Part shown: positions 1 to 5,968 of the stretch, one piece after another
Numbering within the stretch: the first letter of the stretch is position 1
How the letters are laid out: each line of letters opens with the position of its first letter
Assembly: GCA_030040755.1 (NCBI GenBank)
Contig: JASHTC010000080.1
Coordinates: forward strand, 1-6,364
DNA length: 6,364 bases
Direction: 5' to 3'
Source of the DNA: Thermoplasmata archaeon
Lineage (GTDB): Archaea > Thermoplasmatota > Thermoplasmata > Lutacidiplasmatales > UBA184
Translations under genes and position numbers: made by a program
The notes under the pieces: model-generated
Databases searched by the model: none
Told to the model about the DNA's origin: nothing
Seen by the model: only the letters and a program-made list of their open reading frames with translations

Positions 1-1
1 G

Positions 2-280
2 GAGACTTCGAACGCGGCGATCTCGGGTCGGACCCGGCTCACGGTCTGGAGGCGAGACTACCGCCTCAGCTTGGCCCTGCTCGGGGCGGGCGTCGTCCTC
101 CTCGCGGGGGTGGGCACCTTCGAAGTTTGGGCCGACTCCACTGGAAACTACCCCACCTCGTTTGGGATGGGACTGGCGCTCGACCTCATCGGAACCGCCG
201 GTTTTTGGTTGATCGTTTTCGCTGGGACCGTCGCGTATTACCACCGGTTGGGCCTCCGACAGAGCCGGCGGGAGGCCTGA
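2..280 (+). CDS. Small two-helix membrane protein, 5' end cut off by window edge
   Basis: This is the 3' end of a gene of unknown function that is open from the left edge to a TGA stop. The visible 92 residues begin with a basic stretch (RTRLTVWRRDYR). A first hydrophobic segment follows (LALLGAGVVLLAGVGTF), then a short polar loop with WADSTGNYP, then a second segment (LALDLIGTAGFWLIVFAGTVAYY). The protein ends in a basic tail (LGLRQSRREA). Positive charges on both ends suggest both termini are cytoplasmic and the loop is outside. The first in-frame start codon inside the window is the TTG at 71. Starting there would remove the basic flank of helix 1, so the true start probably lies upstream of the window. 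No catalytic motif is visible and I do not recognise a family. The next gene is convergent, 115 bp away. Confidence 0.6.
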   Translation, partial: ETSNAAISGRTRLTVWRRDYRLSLALLGAGVVLLAGVGTFEVWADSTGNYPTSFGMGLALDLIGTAGFWLIVFAGTVAYYHRLGLRQSRREA

Positions 281-395
281 CCCGGCCCCCGATCGTTGGG
301 AACTGGCTCTCTCCGGAGCGCCGCCGCCGCGGGCCCCGGGCCTCATGATGCGTCGCCTGGGTCGTCCCCCGGGCAGCCTCCCCGCCGACCCGCGG

Positions 396-716
396 CTAGG
401 CGATCGGCACGACGAGCTGCAGCAGGAATCCCCAGTAGCGGCGGATCTCGAACGCGATGACGGTGAGGAACCCGAAGAGCGTCACGATGGCCAGCCACCA
501 CTCGTAATACGTCACCGACAACGGATAGAGGTACAGCAGGAAGAAGACGAAGAGGCCGACCTGGAAGACGAAGGGCAACGCGTAGCCGACGTAGAGGAGG
601 ACGAGGAAGGCCTTGCCCCCGAGCCCGAGGTGACTCCAGGCCTGACTCATCTGCTGGGAGGCGTCGATGCTCTTTCGGAGGAACGCCGCCTCGGGCGACT
701 CGTCGGGGCCTGCCAT
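396..716 (-). CDS. Multi-helix hypothetical membrane protein (106 aa)
   Basis: This is an integral membrane protein of unknown function. Residues 1-34 are polar (MAGPDESPEAAFLRKSIDAS onward) and may form an amphipathic helix. A long, aromatic-rich hydrophobic stretch at about 36-66 could be one long or two short helices. Another helix lies at about 73-91 and a hydrophobic C-terminus at about 95-106, with a basic IRRYW turn between them. I chose the ATG at 716 because a TATA-like box (CTAAATATTC, 745-736) is centred about 25 nt before it, as expected for a leaderless archaeal transcript. The in-frame GTG at 749 would place that box inside the coding region. The gene is divergent from the secreted protein at 908. 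The opposite strand carries a long Glu/Asp-rich open frame, which is only the complement of the Phe/Leu codons here. No family is recognised. Confidence 0.75.
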   Translation of the reverse strand: MAGPDESPEAAFLRKSIDASQQMSQAWSHLGLGGKAFLVLLYVGYALPFVFQVGLFVFFLLYLYPLSVTYYEWWLAIVTLFGFLTVIAFEIRRYWGFLLQLVVPIA

Positions 717-735
717 CCGAGAGTGCCTGTCAACC

Positions 736-745
736 GAATATTTAG
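736..745 (-). promoter_or_regulatory. TATA-like box of the membrane protein gene
   Basis: An isolated A/T run reading CTAAATATTC on the minus strand lies in GC-rich surroundings. Its centre is about 25 nt upstream of the ATG at 716. That is the usual archaeal TATA-to-transcription-start distance and implies a leaderless mRNA. The assignment rests on composition and spacing only. Confidence 0.6.
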
Positions 746-880
746 GCACCCGCCCAGCGTGGGCGTACCGTTGGGGACCGCGAAGGCGGTGGGGCCGGCC
801 CCTGCGAAGTCCGTGCCGAGCGACATCGGTCCGGACCGATGCGACGGGGGCCGGGCGCCGGGGCCGCGCAGGGGCATCGA

Positions 881-888
881 GATAAGCA
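881..888 (+). promoter_or_regulatory. Weak TATA-like box before the secreted protein gene
   Basis: The sequence GATAAGCA is the only A/T-rich patch in this part of the divergent region. It is centred about 24 nt before the in-frame GTG at 908, the same spacing as the boxes of neighbouring genes. It is a weak match taken alone. Confidence 0.35.
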
Positions 889-907
889 CGCCCGATTCCC
901 GAGGGGC

Positions 908-1321
908 GTGGGGGAGCCCAGCTTTCCCGGCCTGGCCGCCGGCGCGCGCCTTCCCGTAGTCGCCGTGATCCTGGGGGTGCTCGTCGTGATCATCTTCTTC
1001 TCGACGGTCTCGTTCGCGCAGACGTCCCCCTACTCGGCCGACCTATCGAACGCCGGGAGCGTTCTCACGACCCACTTCGCGAACTACTCGCCGATCCAGT
1101 CGGGAACGTTCCGCTTCTCGTGGCACACGACCGACGGGGGGACGGTCACGTTCTCGCTGCTCAGCCCCTCCGGGAGGTCGCTCTACTCGTCCACCGCCGG
1201 GGCCGGTGCAGGAAGCGCCTACGTGGTTCGCGCGGGCAACTACCAGTTTGAGATGTCGGGCTCCGTGGCCGAGACGGTCCGCGTGACGGGCACCCTCAGC
1301 TTCTCGGCACCGCTGATCTGA
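908..1321 (+). CDS. Secreted or membrane-anchored beta-rich protein
   Basis: This is a predicted exported protein of unknown function, 137 aa if started at GTG 908. Residues about 15-37 form a strongly hydrophobic segment (LPVVAVILGVLVVIIFFSTV), ending in SFA-QT, which would suit signal peptidase cleavage or could stay as an N-terminal anchor. The rest (about 38-137) is rich in Ser, Thr, Gly and aromatic residues in alternating hydrophobic patterns (SGTFRFSWHTTDGGTVTFSL, then RAGNYQFEMSG, then VRVTGTLSFSAPLI). This suggests a small extracellular beta-sandwich, similar in feel to PPC-type or pre-peptidase domains, but that is inference. The frame is open back to an ATG at 839. That extension is Gly/Ala/Arg/Pro-rich and looks non-coding, and GTG 908 has a TATA-like patch at the leaderless distance. 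The gene ends 17 bp from the end of the convergent aldo/keto reductase gene. Confidence 0.7.
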   Translation: MGEPSFPGLAAGARLPVVAVILGVLVVIIFFSTVSFAQTSPYSADLSNAGSVLTTHFANYSPIQSGTFRFSWHTTDGGTVTFSLLSPSGRSLYSSTAGAGAGSAYVVRAGNYQFEMSGSVAETVRVTGTLSFSAPLI

Positions 1322-1338
1322 GGGTCCCCTCCGCCCGC

Positions 1339-2355
1339 TTACTCCCCCCGTCGGTCGGAGGTCTGTTGATCCTCCGCCCGCTGGTCATACGGGTAGGTTA
1401 CCTCGAGGTCGCTCTCGTGGCTCAACCGGAGGACCTGAGCTTCGCTCAACGACCAACCGGTCGCGCCGAGATTCTCCGCCAACTGACCCATCGTCCGGAC
1501 GCCGAGGATCGGGGCCGTGACCGCCGGACGAGAGAGCAGCCAGTTCAGGGCGACCTGGGAAGGCGTCTTCCCGGCTTCGCTCGCCACCTCCCGAACGGCC
1601 CTCACGATTCGCGCGGCGCGTTCGTTGTCGAAGCGTCGTGTGTAGAACTCGGCGTCCTTCGACTCACCGATCCGCGAGCCGGCGGGTGGAGACCGCACTC
1701 CGTCCGTGTACTTTCCCGACAGGAACCCTCCGGCCAGCGGGCTCCACGGCAGGACGGCGATGTTCTCGGCGACGCACATCGGAATCAGCTCGAACTCGGT
1801 CGCGCGGGAATACAGGCTGTACTGCGGTTGGAGGCTGACCGGCTCGTGCCACCCCCGCGCCCGGCAGAGTTGGAGCGCCTGCTCGAACTGCCACGCGCGG
1901 TAGTTGCTGACCCCGACGTACCGGATCAGTCCGTCCTCCGTCAACCGGTGGAGCGTCCCGAACGTCTCCTCGAGCGGCGTCAACGGGTCCCAGGCGTGCA
2001 CCTGCAGGAGGTCGATGTAGTCGGTCTGGAGGCGACGGAGGCTCTCCGGCACCGCGTGCAGGAGGTGCTTCCGGGAGAGCCCGAGGCTGTTCGCGCCCTC
2101 CGCGGTTCGAAACCGCGCCTTGGTGGCGAGGACGATGCGCGCCCGATCGTGGCCGGCCAGCCACGTGCCGATGATCTCCTCGGACTTCCCCGAGGAGTAG
2201 ACGTTCGAGGTGTCGAGGAAGTTCCCCCCCGCGGTCACGAACCCGTCCAGCAGTTGGTGGCTCGCGGCTTCGTCCACTTGCCAGCCGAAGGTCATCGTCC
2301 CGAGACACAGCTCGCTGACCAGGACCCCCGTCCTTCCGAGCTTGCGGAATCTCAT
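1339..2355 (-). CDS. Aldo/keto reductase
   Basis: This is an NAD(P)H-dependent oxidoreductase of the aldo/keto reductase superfamily, a cytosolic TIM barrel that reduces aldehydes or ketones. The physiological substrate cannot be read from sequence. The 338-aa length is normal for the family. The start MRFRKLGRTGVLVSELCLGT is the classic family N-terminus. The catalytic tetrad is complete: Asp48 (NFLDTSNVY), Tyr53, Lys79 (LATKARF) and His120 (LLQVHAW). Other family signatures follow in order: RLQTDYIDLLQVH, GLIRYVGVSNY, QPQYSLYSR, LPWSPLAGGFLSGKY (cofactor region) and the C-terminal PILGVRTMGQLAENLGA. The tail after YPYD is short and charged. I chose ATG 2355 over an upstream in-frame start at 2415 because it matches the family start and has a TATA-like box 25 nt before it. 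It is a single-gene unit, divergent from the gene at 2526. Confidence 0.95.
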   Translation of the reverse strand: MRFRKLGRTGVLVSELCLGTMTFGWQVDEAASHQLLDGFVTAGGNFLDTSNVYSSGKSEEIIGTWLAGHDRARIVLATKARFRTAEGANSLGLSRKHLLHAVPESLRRLQTDYIDLLQVHAWDPLTPLEETFGTLHRLTEDGLIRYVGVSNYRAWQFEQALQLCRARGWHEPVSLQPQYSLYSRATEFELIPMCVAENIAVLPWSPLAGGFLSGKYTDGVRSPPAGSRIGESKDAEFYTRRFDNERAARIVRAVREVASEAGKTPSQVALNWLLSRPAVTAPILGVRTMGQLAENLGATGWSLSEAQVLRLSHESDLEVTYPYDQRAEDQQTSDRRGE

Positions 2356-2375
2356 GCCCGAGAGCAATCCTCGCG

Positions 2376-2383
2376 GATAATCA
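2376..2383 (-). promoter_or_regulatory. TATA-like box of the aldo/keto reductase gene
   Basis: TGATTATC on the minus strand is the only A/T-rich patch in the 170-bp divergent region upstream of the reductase. It is centred about 25 nt before ATG 2355, which implies a leaderless transcript. An upstream start at 2415 would place this box inside the gene. Confidence 0.5.
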
Positions 2384-2478
2384 CGCCTCCCGGGGGGTGG
2401 GGCAGCGCCGGACAAGCCGGCCCGATGCCGTGCGGACCCGGAGCTGCTCCCTCGTCCGGGATCGGCCCCTCTCGGCAG

Positions 2479-2486
2479 GGTAAAGT
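2479..2486 (+). promoter_or_regulatory. Possible promoter plus downstream Shine-Dalgarno site for the 120-aa gene
   Basis: GGTAAAGT is a weak TATA-like patch about 43 nt before GTG 2526, which predicts a transcript start near 2508. Unlike its neighbours, this gene would then have a short leader, and a GAGGGG purine run at 2514-2519, 6 nt before the GTG, fits a Shine-Dalgarno site. Both calls are tentative. Confidence 0.3.
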
Positions 2487-2525
2487 GGGGCCGCCCCTTT
2501 CCGACCGGCGCCCGAGGGGATCGAA

Positions 2526-2888
2526 GTGACCGAGCACCCGCTGGACAGCGTCCTTACGGTGTTGCTCGGTCGGATCGCGGGAGGGACGGCGGAGGCGGAG
2601 GTCGACGGGACCTGGGTGGCCACGCTCGACGGCGAACGTCGGAACCTAACCGTCGATGTCGACACCCTTCTCGGGGGCACGTCGCCAGAGCGCGTCCGCC
2701 GGCGCGGGGGCCATCTGTCCCTGTGGCAGAGCCGGGGAGTCCCGGCCACGCTCGCGCGGCTGGGCTGGCAGGTGAGCGTGGTCAGCGAATCCCGCGAGCT
2801 CCTCCGGATGGGGAGGGGCGTGAGTCGGCTCACCGGTCGCGTCTGGACGAGCCCCACCGCACTCTGGCGGTTGCGGCGGATTCTCTAG
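2526..2888 (+). CDS. Hypothetical protein (120 aa)
   Basis: This is a soluble protein of unknown function that I do not recognise. The N-terminal third has a short helix-like segment (LDSVLTVLLGRIAGG). It is followed by likely beta strands (AEVDGTWVATLDGE, RNLTVDVDTLLGG). The second half contains GGHLSLWQSRGVPATLARLG, a probable strand (WQVSVVSES) and a basic C-terminus (RMGRGVSRLTGRVW onward to WRLRRIL) with about eight arginines in the last 30 residues. The alternating helix and strand pattern suggests a small alpha/beta fold, and the basic tail could bind nucleic acid or acidic membrane, but both are guesses. It has no signal peptide, membrane segment or cysteine. The start is a GTG preceded by GAGGGG six bases upstream. 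Its TAG stop overlaps the stop of the convergent gene at 2885-3121. Confidence 0.65.
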   Translation: MTEHPLDSVLTVLLGRIAGGTAEAEVDGTWVATLDGERRNLTVDVDTLLGGTSPERVRRRGGHLSLWQSRGVPATLARLGWQVSVVSESRELLRMGRGVSRLTGRVWTSPTALWRLRRIL

Positions 2889-3121
2889 GCCTGGATCCGC
2901 GCCAGGTTGGCGGTGACGTGAGCATCCTTCTCGGCGTCGGTCAGGTCTCGCAGGTGGATCGCCACGCTGAGGCCTCCGGAGAGCCGGAGCGCCAGCGGGC
3001 TGTCGCCCAGGCTGAGAGTGAGCCCTTGCAACCGCAGGTCCAATTGGCTGTGCTTGTCCGATAGTGCGCCGATCACTCCTTCCACCAGTTCCTTCGTCAC
3101 GTTCTCGGTTTCGCCGGTCAT
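2885..3121 (-). CDS. Hypothetical small protein (78 aa)
   Basis: This is a small soluble protein of unknown function; no family is recognised. It begins MTGETENVTKELVEGVIGAL, a likely amphipathic helix. The middle has a heptad-like alternation of Leu with polar residues (HSQLDLRLQGLTLSLGDSPL, then RLSGGLSVAIHLRDL), which would suit beta strands or a self-associating surface. A charged C-terminal helix follows (TDAEKDAHVTANLARIQA). There are no cysteines and no membrane segment. The ATG start is the only good one. An A/T-rich patch (TTGAAATGAAAC, 3162-3151) about 34 nt upstream could be its TATA element, leaving a leader of about 9 nt. The gene converges on the 120-aa gene, and the two stop codons share a CTAG. 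Confidence 0.6.
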   Translation of the reverse strand: MTGETENVTKELVEGVIGALSDKHSQLDLRLQGLTLSLGDSPLALRLSGGLSVAIHLRDLTDAEKDAHVTANLARIQA

Positions 3122-3150
3122 AGCCCGTCCCTGCGGCCCTACATCCGACG

Positions 3151-3162
3151 TTTCATTTCAAA
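3151..3162 (-). promoter_or_regulatory. Possible TATA element of the 78-aa gene
   Basis: TTGAAATGAAAC on the minus strand is the only A/T-rich patch between 3122 and 3324. The expected transcript start would be near 3130, giving a leader of roughly 9 nt before ATG 3121. The rest of this intergenic stretch is GC-rich and shows nothing else that I can support. Confidence 0.35.
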
Positions 3163-3324
3163 CTGTCTTTGGCCCGTTCCGGGGGATGCTCGGCCAAAAC
3201 GTCGACCTTGGGGCCGACTCGAAGGGTCCCGGCCCGTCCGCCCCGAGACCTGCCAGGGAGGCAGCGGTTACCGAGCCTGCGGCGCGCGGGGTCGGACGGG
3301 GGTAGTTTCGCAGAGATCGGCACC

Positions 3325-3558
3325 TCAGCCCGGGTCCTCCGATTCCGCCGGAGACCAGCCGGCGACGAGCAGTACGAGTCCCGCGATGCCCAGGAGGAAC
3401 CCGAACTCGGCGAGGGCCAGCGTGCCCGCGCAGGTAAACGGAGACGCGTTCGGGTTCGAGTTGAGCGCGGAGGTCGTACAGGGCGACAGGAGACCGATAA
3501 CCGCCGAGATGATCCCAATCCCGAGAAGGGCGGCGCCGTAGGCGCCCAACGTCCGCAT
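3325..3558 (-). CDS. Small two-helix membrane protein with a two-cysteine outer loop (77 aa)
   Basis: This is a predicted integral membrane protein of unknown function. Helix 1 spans about residues 6-24 (AYGAALLGIGIISAVIGLL) and helix 2 about 47-67 (ALAEFGFLLGIAGLVLLVAGW). The 22-residue loop between them carries exactly two cysteines, Cys27 and Cys43, in SPCTTSALNSNPNASPFTC. They are placed to form a disulfide if the loop faces outside. The loop also holds several Asn, Ser and Pro residues, including NAS, a possible N-glycosylation sequon. The C-terminal tail is short and acidic (SPAESEDPG). ATG 3558 gives a short basic N-terminus (MRT), consistent with a cytoplasmic start. A weak TATA-like patch (GTATCTCG, 3588-3581) lies about 27 nt upstream, which would again mean a leaderless message. 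It does not clearly form an operon with the 78-aa gene 203 bp downstream. Confidence 0.65.
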   Translation of the reverse strand: MRTLGAYGAALLGIGIISAVIGLLSPCTTSALNSNPNASPFTCAGTLALAEFGFLLGIAGLVLLVAGWSPAESEDPG

Positions 3559-3852
3559 GCCGCCGAGCGAACGCTCACGGCGAGATACGAGCCTTTCGGC
3601 GGGGCGGTCCGGGCGAGCGTCCGGTCCAGCTTGCCCGCGGTGGATCGACAGGGGCTCGGGCCGACGGGGCCCGCGGAGAGGCGGCCACCCGCCGGGGCGC
3701 GTCGTCCCGACGCCCTCGGCGGGGGAGGCGCCTGCACCCCCGGGGGTTCGGAGTCCGCCCGGGGTACCGGGCGCACGGATTGCGTGCGGATGGGGCCGGT
3801 TCCCCGAGGGTGCCGCTAAGCGCTCGGAGTCTCTACGGCTCGGCGGGGTCGG
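3559..3852. other. GC-rich intergenic region between divergent genes
   Basis: This 294-bp stretch separates the two-helix membrane gene (-) from the methyltransferase gene (+) and should carry both promoters. Apart from the weak GTATCTCG patch near 3584 (-) and a GCTAAGCG patch near 3818 (+), it is uniformly GC-rich. Open frames across it are Arg/Pro/Gly-rich and low in complexity, which in DNA of this composition is expected by chance. I see no RNA gene or clear repeat in it. Confidence 0.4.
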
Positions 3853-4479
3853 ATGGCGCGTGCGATGGATCTCCGGTATGATGCGCGCTACGCGCAGCCC
3901 GGGTGGTATTGGGGGACCCGGCCGACCGGACTGGCTCGCGAGGTCCTTCGCGTCCTGCGCTCGCTCCCGCGACGCCCTCGAACGTTGATCGACCTAGGTT
4001 GTGGCGAGGGAAGGGACTCGGTCTACTTTGCGCGGAACGGGCTTCGGGTGGAGGGGGTGGATATCTCCCGAGTGGGGATCGATAAGGCCTCACGACGCGC
4101 CGCTCGGCTCGGACTCAGCCTACGGTTTCATGTCGGAGATATCCGGAGCTTCCGGCTCCGGCGTCCCGTGGATGTGGTATTTTGCTCGGGGGCGCTGAAC
4201 AACCTGCCGCGACGGATCCGCGCGGCCCGGCTCGCTCACTTCAAGGGGAACACCGCCCGAGCCGGCATCCACGCGATGAACGCCTTCGTCCCCAAGCCGT
4301 ACCTAGCGCCGCCCCCCGAGATGGACCCATCCGACTCTCCCTTTCGTTCCGGGGAGCTCCTCGGCTATTACGGGGACTGGCAGATTCTCGACTCGGGACA
4401 GGTGGAGTTCGATTGCAACTCGAGCGGAGTGCCCCACCGACACGCGATGGACGTGGTCATCGCCCAAAGGCCTGACTGA
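3853..4479 (+). CDS. TehB-like SAM-dependent methyltransferase
   Basis: This is a class I, Rossmann-fold methyltransferase using S-adenosylmethionine. Its closest resemblance is to the TehB (tellurite resistance) group, whose characterised members methylate tellurite or selenium oxyanions. The archaeal substrate is unknown and may differ. The N-terminus has YDARYAQPGWYWGTRPT, common in this group. Motif I is LIDLGCGEGRDS at 45-56, with the acidic ribose-binding residue Asp70 in VEGVDIS. Motif II is HVGDI at 93-97 (Asp96), and a later strand reads VDVVFCSGALNN. The C-terminal part (GIHAMNAFVPKPY, then FRSGELLGYYGDWQILDSGQ) matches the TehB pattern of a Gly-Glu-Leu, Tyr-Tyr and Gly-x-Trp-x-Ile segment. 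The length of 208 aa is normal. ATG 3853 and ATG 3865 are both possible starts. Neither has a TATA-like box at a leaderless distance, so the start is uncertain by four residues. It is monocistronic. Confidence 0.88.
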   Translation: MARAMDLRYDARYAQPGWYWGTRPTGLAREVLRVLRSLPRRPRTLIDLGCGEGRDSVYFARNGLRVEGVDISRVGIDKASRRAARLGLSLRFHVGDIRSFRLRRPVDVVFCSGALNNLPRRIRAARLAHFKGNTARAGIHAMNAFVPKPYLAPPPEMDPSDSPFRSGELLGYYGDWQILDSGQVEFDCNSSGVPHRHAMDVVIAQRPD

Positions 4480-4819
4480 CTCGGTCGGTTTCGAGAGCGC
4501 GTCGTGGGTTCGCCTCTCGTATCCGGTGGCCCCCCCGTCGGGTCTATCATGGCGAGGCCGCCGCACCCCGGGGCCCCGGCGCGGAGGGACTTGGCTACCC
4601 GGGCTATTCGAGTCCCCTCGTGGCGAACCTAACCGCGCGAAAGGGCCGGACCTTGCGAGTGGGCCAGGACCGGCGGGGAGCGGGTGGAACCGCCTCGTTC
4701 GGGCCCTGGAGAGCCCGATAGACTCGGCCCGCCGTGGAAGTCGCTCCCGGACCCGCGGGCCGCGAACGGCGGCGACGGGACCGGGAGGAGCGTTTGCGTC
4801 CTCGCCCGTACGTAGGCCG
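4480..4819. other. 340-bp GC-rich stretch between convergent genes, no gene supported
   Basis: This region lies between the 3' ends of the methyltransferase (+) and nucleotidyltransferase-like (-) genes, so it needs no promoter. All open frames through it are Arg/Pro/Gly-rich and look like composition artefacts. There is no T-rich terminator tract. I looked for tRNA, SRP RNA and RNase P RNA signatures and found only fragments that do not fold into the expected arms. It could hold an unrecognised structured RNA or simply be spacer. Confidence 0.4.
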
Positions 4820-5392
4820 CTACTGCCGTCGGGGGTCGAGGTCGGCGAGGAGCCGGCGGACCTCGGCGACCCGGTACGCGACCTTCGCGCCGCGGCCGAA
4901 GCGGCGAGCGACGGCGACCGCCCCGTCGAGGGTCGACTCGGGGATACCGACGCGGAGGTCTCGCTCGATGCTCGGGACGTTCTCGCGCCACTCGTCGAGG
5001 GCGAGGCGCATGTAGAAGACGACCGCCGGGCGGGCCCGACGCACCCCGGCGAACGCCTTCGAGCCCGGGCCGAGGACGTATCCGATAAACTCAGGTCCCC
5101 CGAACGCGGAGCCAGAGAGAAAGTCGACCTGGATGGACGACCCGCCGATCGCAACTTCGGTCCCCCGGATCGTCCCGGTCGCCGGCTCGACCGGAGGCGC
5201 GTCGGCTCGGTCTTCCATTCGCCGGTCGACCTTTTCGAGGTCTGGGCCCGAGACCAGGATATCGACCTCCTTCGTTCCGACGGGGACCTCGGGGAGGATC
5301 GCCGAGCCCCCGACGACGGCGAACGGGACGCCGATCTCGCTCCTGAGCCAGCGAACAACCGCGCGTACCTCCTCGACGTCGACGTCGCTCAT
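4820..5392 (-). CDS. Nucleotidyltransferase-like protein (polymerase-beta fold)
   Basis: This is a 190-aa protein with the core of a minimal nucleotidyltransferase, the superfamily that transfers NMP from an NTP to a protein, RNA or small molecule and includes AbiEii-type and MNT toxins or antitoxins. After an N-terminal helix (DVEEVRAVVRWLRSEIG) comes the signature FAVVGGSAILPEVPVGTKEV with the Gly28-Gly29-Ser30 turn. Two acidic metal-ligand positions follow at Glu42 and Asp44 (KEVDILVSG), then a third at Asp90 (IQVDFLSG). The first position is normally Asp, so Glu42 is slightly unusual and activity is unproven. The rest is mostly helical (FYMRLALDEWRE, then LDGAVAVARRFGRGAKVAYRVAEVRRLLADLD). 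The ATG overlaps the TGA of the upstream gene in an ATGA, which implies translational coupling. A role in RNA or protein modification, or in a toxin-antitoxin pair, is inference from fold and layout. Confidence 0.75.
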   Translation of the reverse strand: MSDVDVEEVRAVVRWLRSEIGVPFAVVGGSAILPEVPVGTKEVDILVSGPDLEKVDRRMEDRADAPPVEPATGTIRGTEVAIGGSSIQVDFLSGSAFGGPEFIGYVLGPGSKAFAGVRRARPAVVFYMRLALDEWRENVPSIERDLRVGIPESTLDGAVAVARRFGRGAKVAYRVAEVRRLLADLDPRRQ

Positions 5393-5946
5393 CGCGGGGC
5401 TCGGTGCTTCTCCAGCTTCCGAGCGAGGCGATCCGGGTCGAGGGCGTCGGGAGAGGGAGGGATACCGGGAAGGGAGTCGGAGAAGCGGACGAAGGCGGCG
5501 CGGCGTTCGACCTCCTCTTCGAGAATCCGTCGGAGGAGATAGGTCGCGTCCATCCGGGCTCGGTTCCGGTCCCAGAGGACTCGGGCGCCAAGCATGTCGA
5601 CGTGGAGCATCGCGACGACCGCATCTTCGTCGCGGGGAGCCATCGCGGCCGCGGTCGAGGAGAAGAGGATCGACGGGAGGCCCGTTTCGAGGAGCGGGAG
5701 GAACGAACGGGCGACGACGACCTGGGCCGGGAACCGAACCGGGTAGCCAAGGTTCGATACCCGCTCGGAAGTAAGGAGGTGGAGCGGAAGTCGGTGCCGC
5801 TGAAGCCGATCCACGTCGTTCTCGGATCGCGCGACAAAGCGGTACTCCGTCTTCGGTCGATGGTTCGGCGTCGCGACCGGCACTGCGATCCCCCGAGGAA
5901 GCGAGTGCTCGCCCTCCTCCCGATGCGCCGCGACCTCGACCCGCAT
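5389..5946 (-). CDS. Unknown protein, first gene of the nucleotidyltransferase operon (185 aa)
   Basis: I do not recognise a family. The protein looks soluble. Residues 1-50 are mixed and charged. Residues 53-100 form an apparently alpha/beta core (LPLHLLTSERVSNLGYPVRF, then AQVVVARSFLPLLETGLPSI). A second conserved-looking piece is AVVAMLHVDMLGARVLWDRN at about 109-128. A strong amphipathic helix follows at about 133-155 (ATYLLRRILEEEVERRAAF), then a Pro-rich linker and a basic end (RLARKLEKHRAPR). There is no membrane segment and no helix-turn-helix that I can defend. The ATG start is supported by the best TATA box in the window, about 28 nt upstream. Its TGA stop overlaps the ATG of the nucleotidyltransferase gene, so the two products are made together and probably act together. 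An antitoxin, specificity factor or substrate protein are all possible, but none is shown by the sequence. Confidence 0.7.
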   Translation of the reverse strand: MRVEVAAHREEGEHSLPRGIAVPVATPNHRPKTEYRFVARSENDVDRLQRHRLPLHLLTSERVSNLGYPVRFPAQVVVARSFLPLLETGLPSILFSSTAAAMAPRDEDAVVAMLHVDMLGARVLWDRNRARMDATYLLRRILEEEVERRAAFVRFSDSLPGIPPSPDALDPDRLARKLEKHRAPR

Positions 5947-5968
5947 CGGAAGTCGATACGGATATGAA

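Noticed and set aside
345..959. Plus-strand open frame encoding a Glu/Asp-rich 204-aa protein
   Set aside because: The acidic repeats are the reverse complement of Phe, Leu and Tyr codons of the minus-strand membrane protein, and the remainder is Arg/Pro/Gly-rich. The minus-strand gene has a TATA-like box and membrane helices.
1366..2529. Plus-strand 387-aa open frame opposite the aldo/keto reductase
   Set aside because: It is a shadow of an unambiguous family member on the other strand; its translation is Arg/Pro/Glu-rich with no motif.
3153..3819. Long Arg/Pro-rich open frames on both strands around the two-helix membrane gene
   Set aside because: They are compositionally low in complexity and mutually overlapping. 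The 77-aa minus frame has two clear helices and paired cysteines and explains the region better.
4580..4620. tRNA-like words on the minus strand (GTAGCCAAG, GACTCGAATAG)
   Set aside because: The A-box-like and T-loop-like words are in the wrong order and the flanking stems do not pair, so no cloverleaf can be drawn.
4303..5358. Minus-strand 351-aa Ser/Arg-rich open frame
   Set aside because: It overlaps the methyltransferase 3' end and the nucleotidyltransferase-like gene in other frames, and its low-complexity Ser/Arg/Pro composition is a high-GC artefact.
5404..5967. Plus-strand 187-aa open frame opposite the operon's first gene
   Set aside because: The minus-strand frame has the TATA box at the right distance and the ATGA coupling to the next gene; the plus-strand translation is Gly/Arg/Glu-rich shadow sequence.
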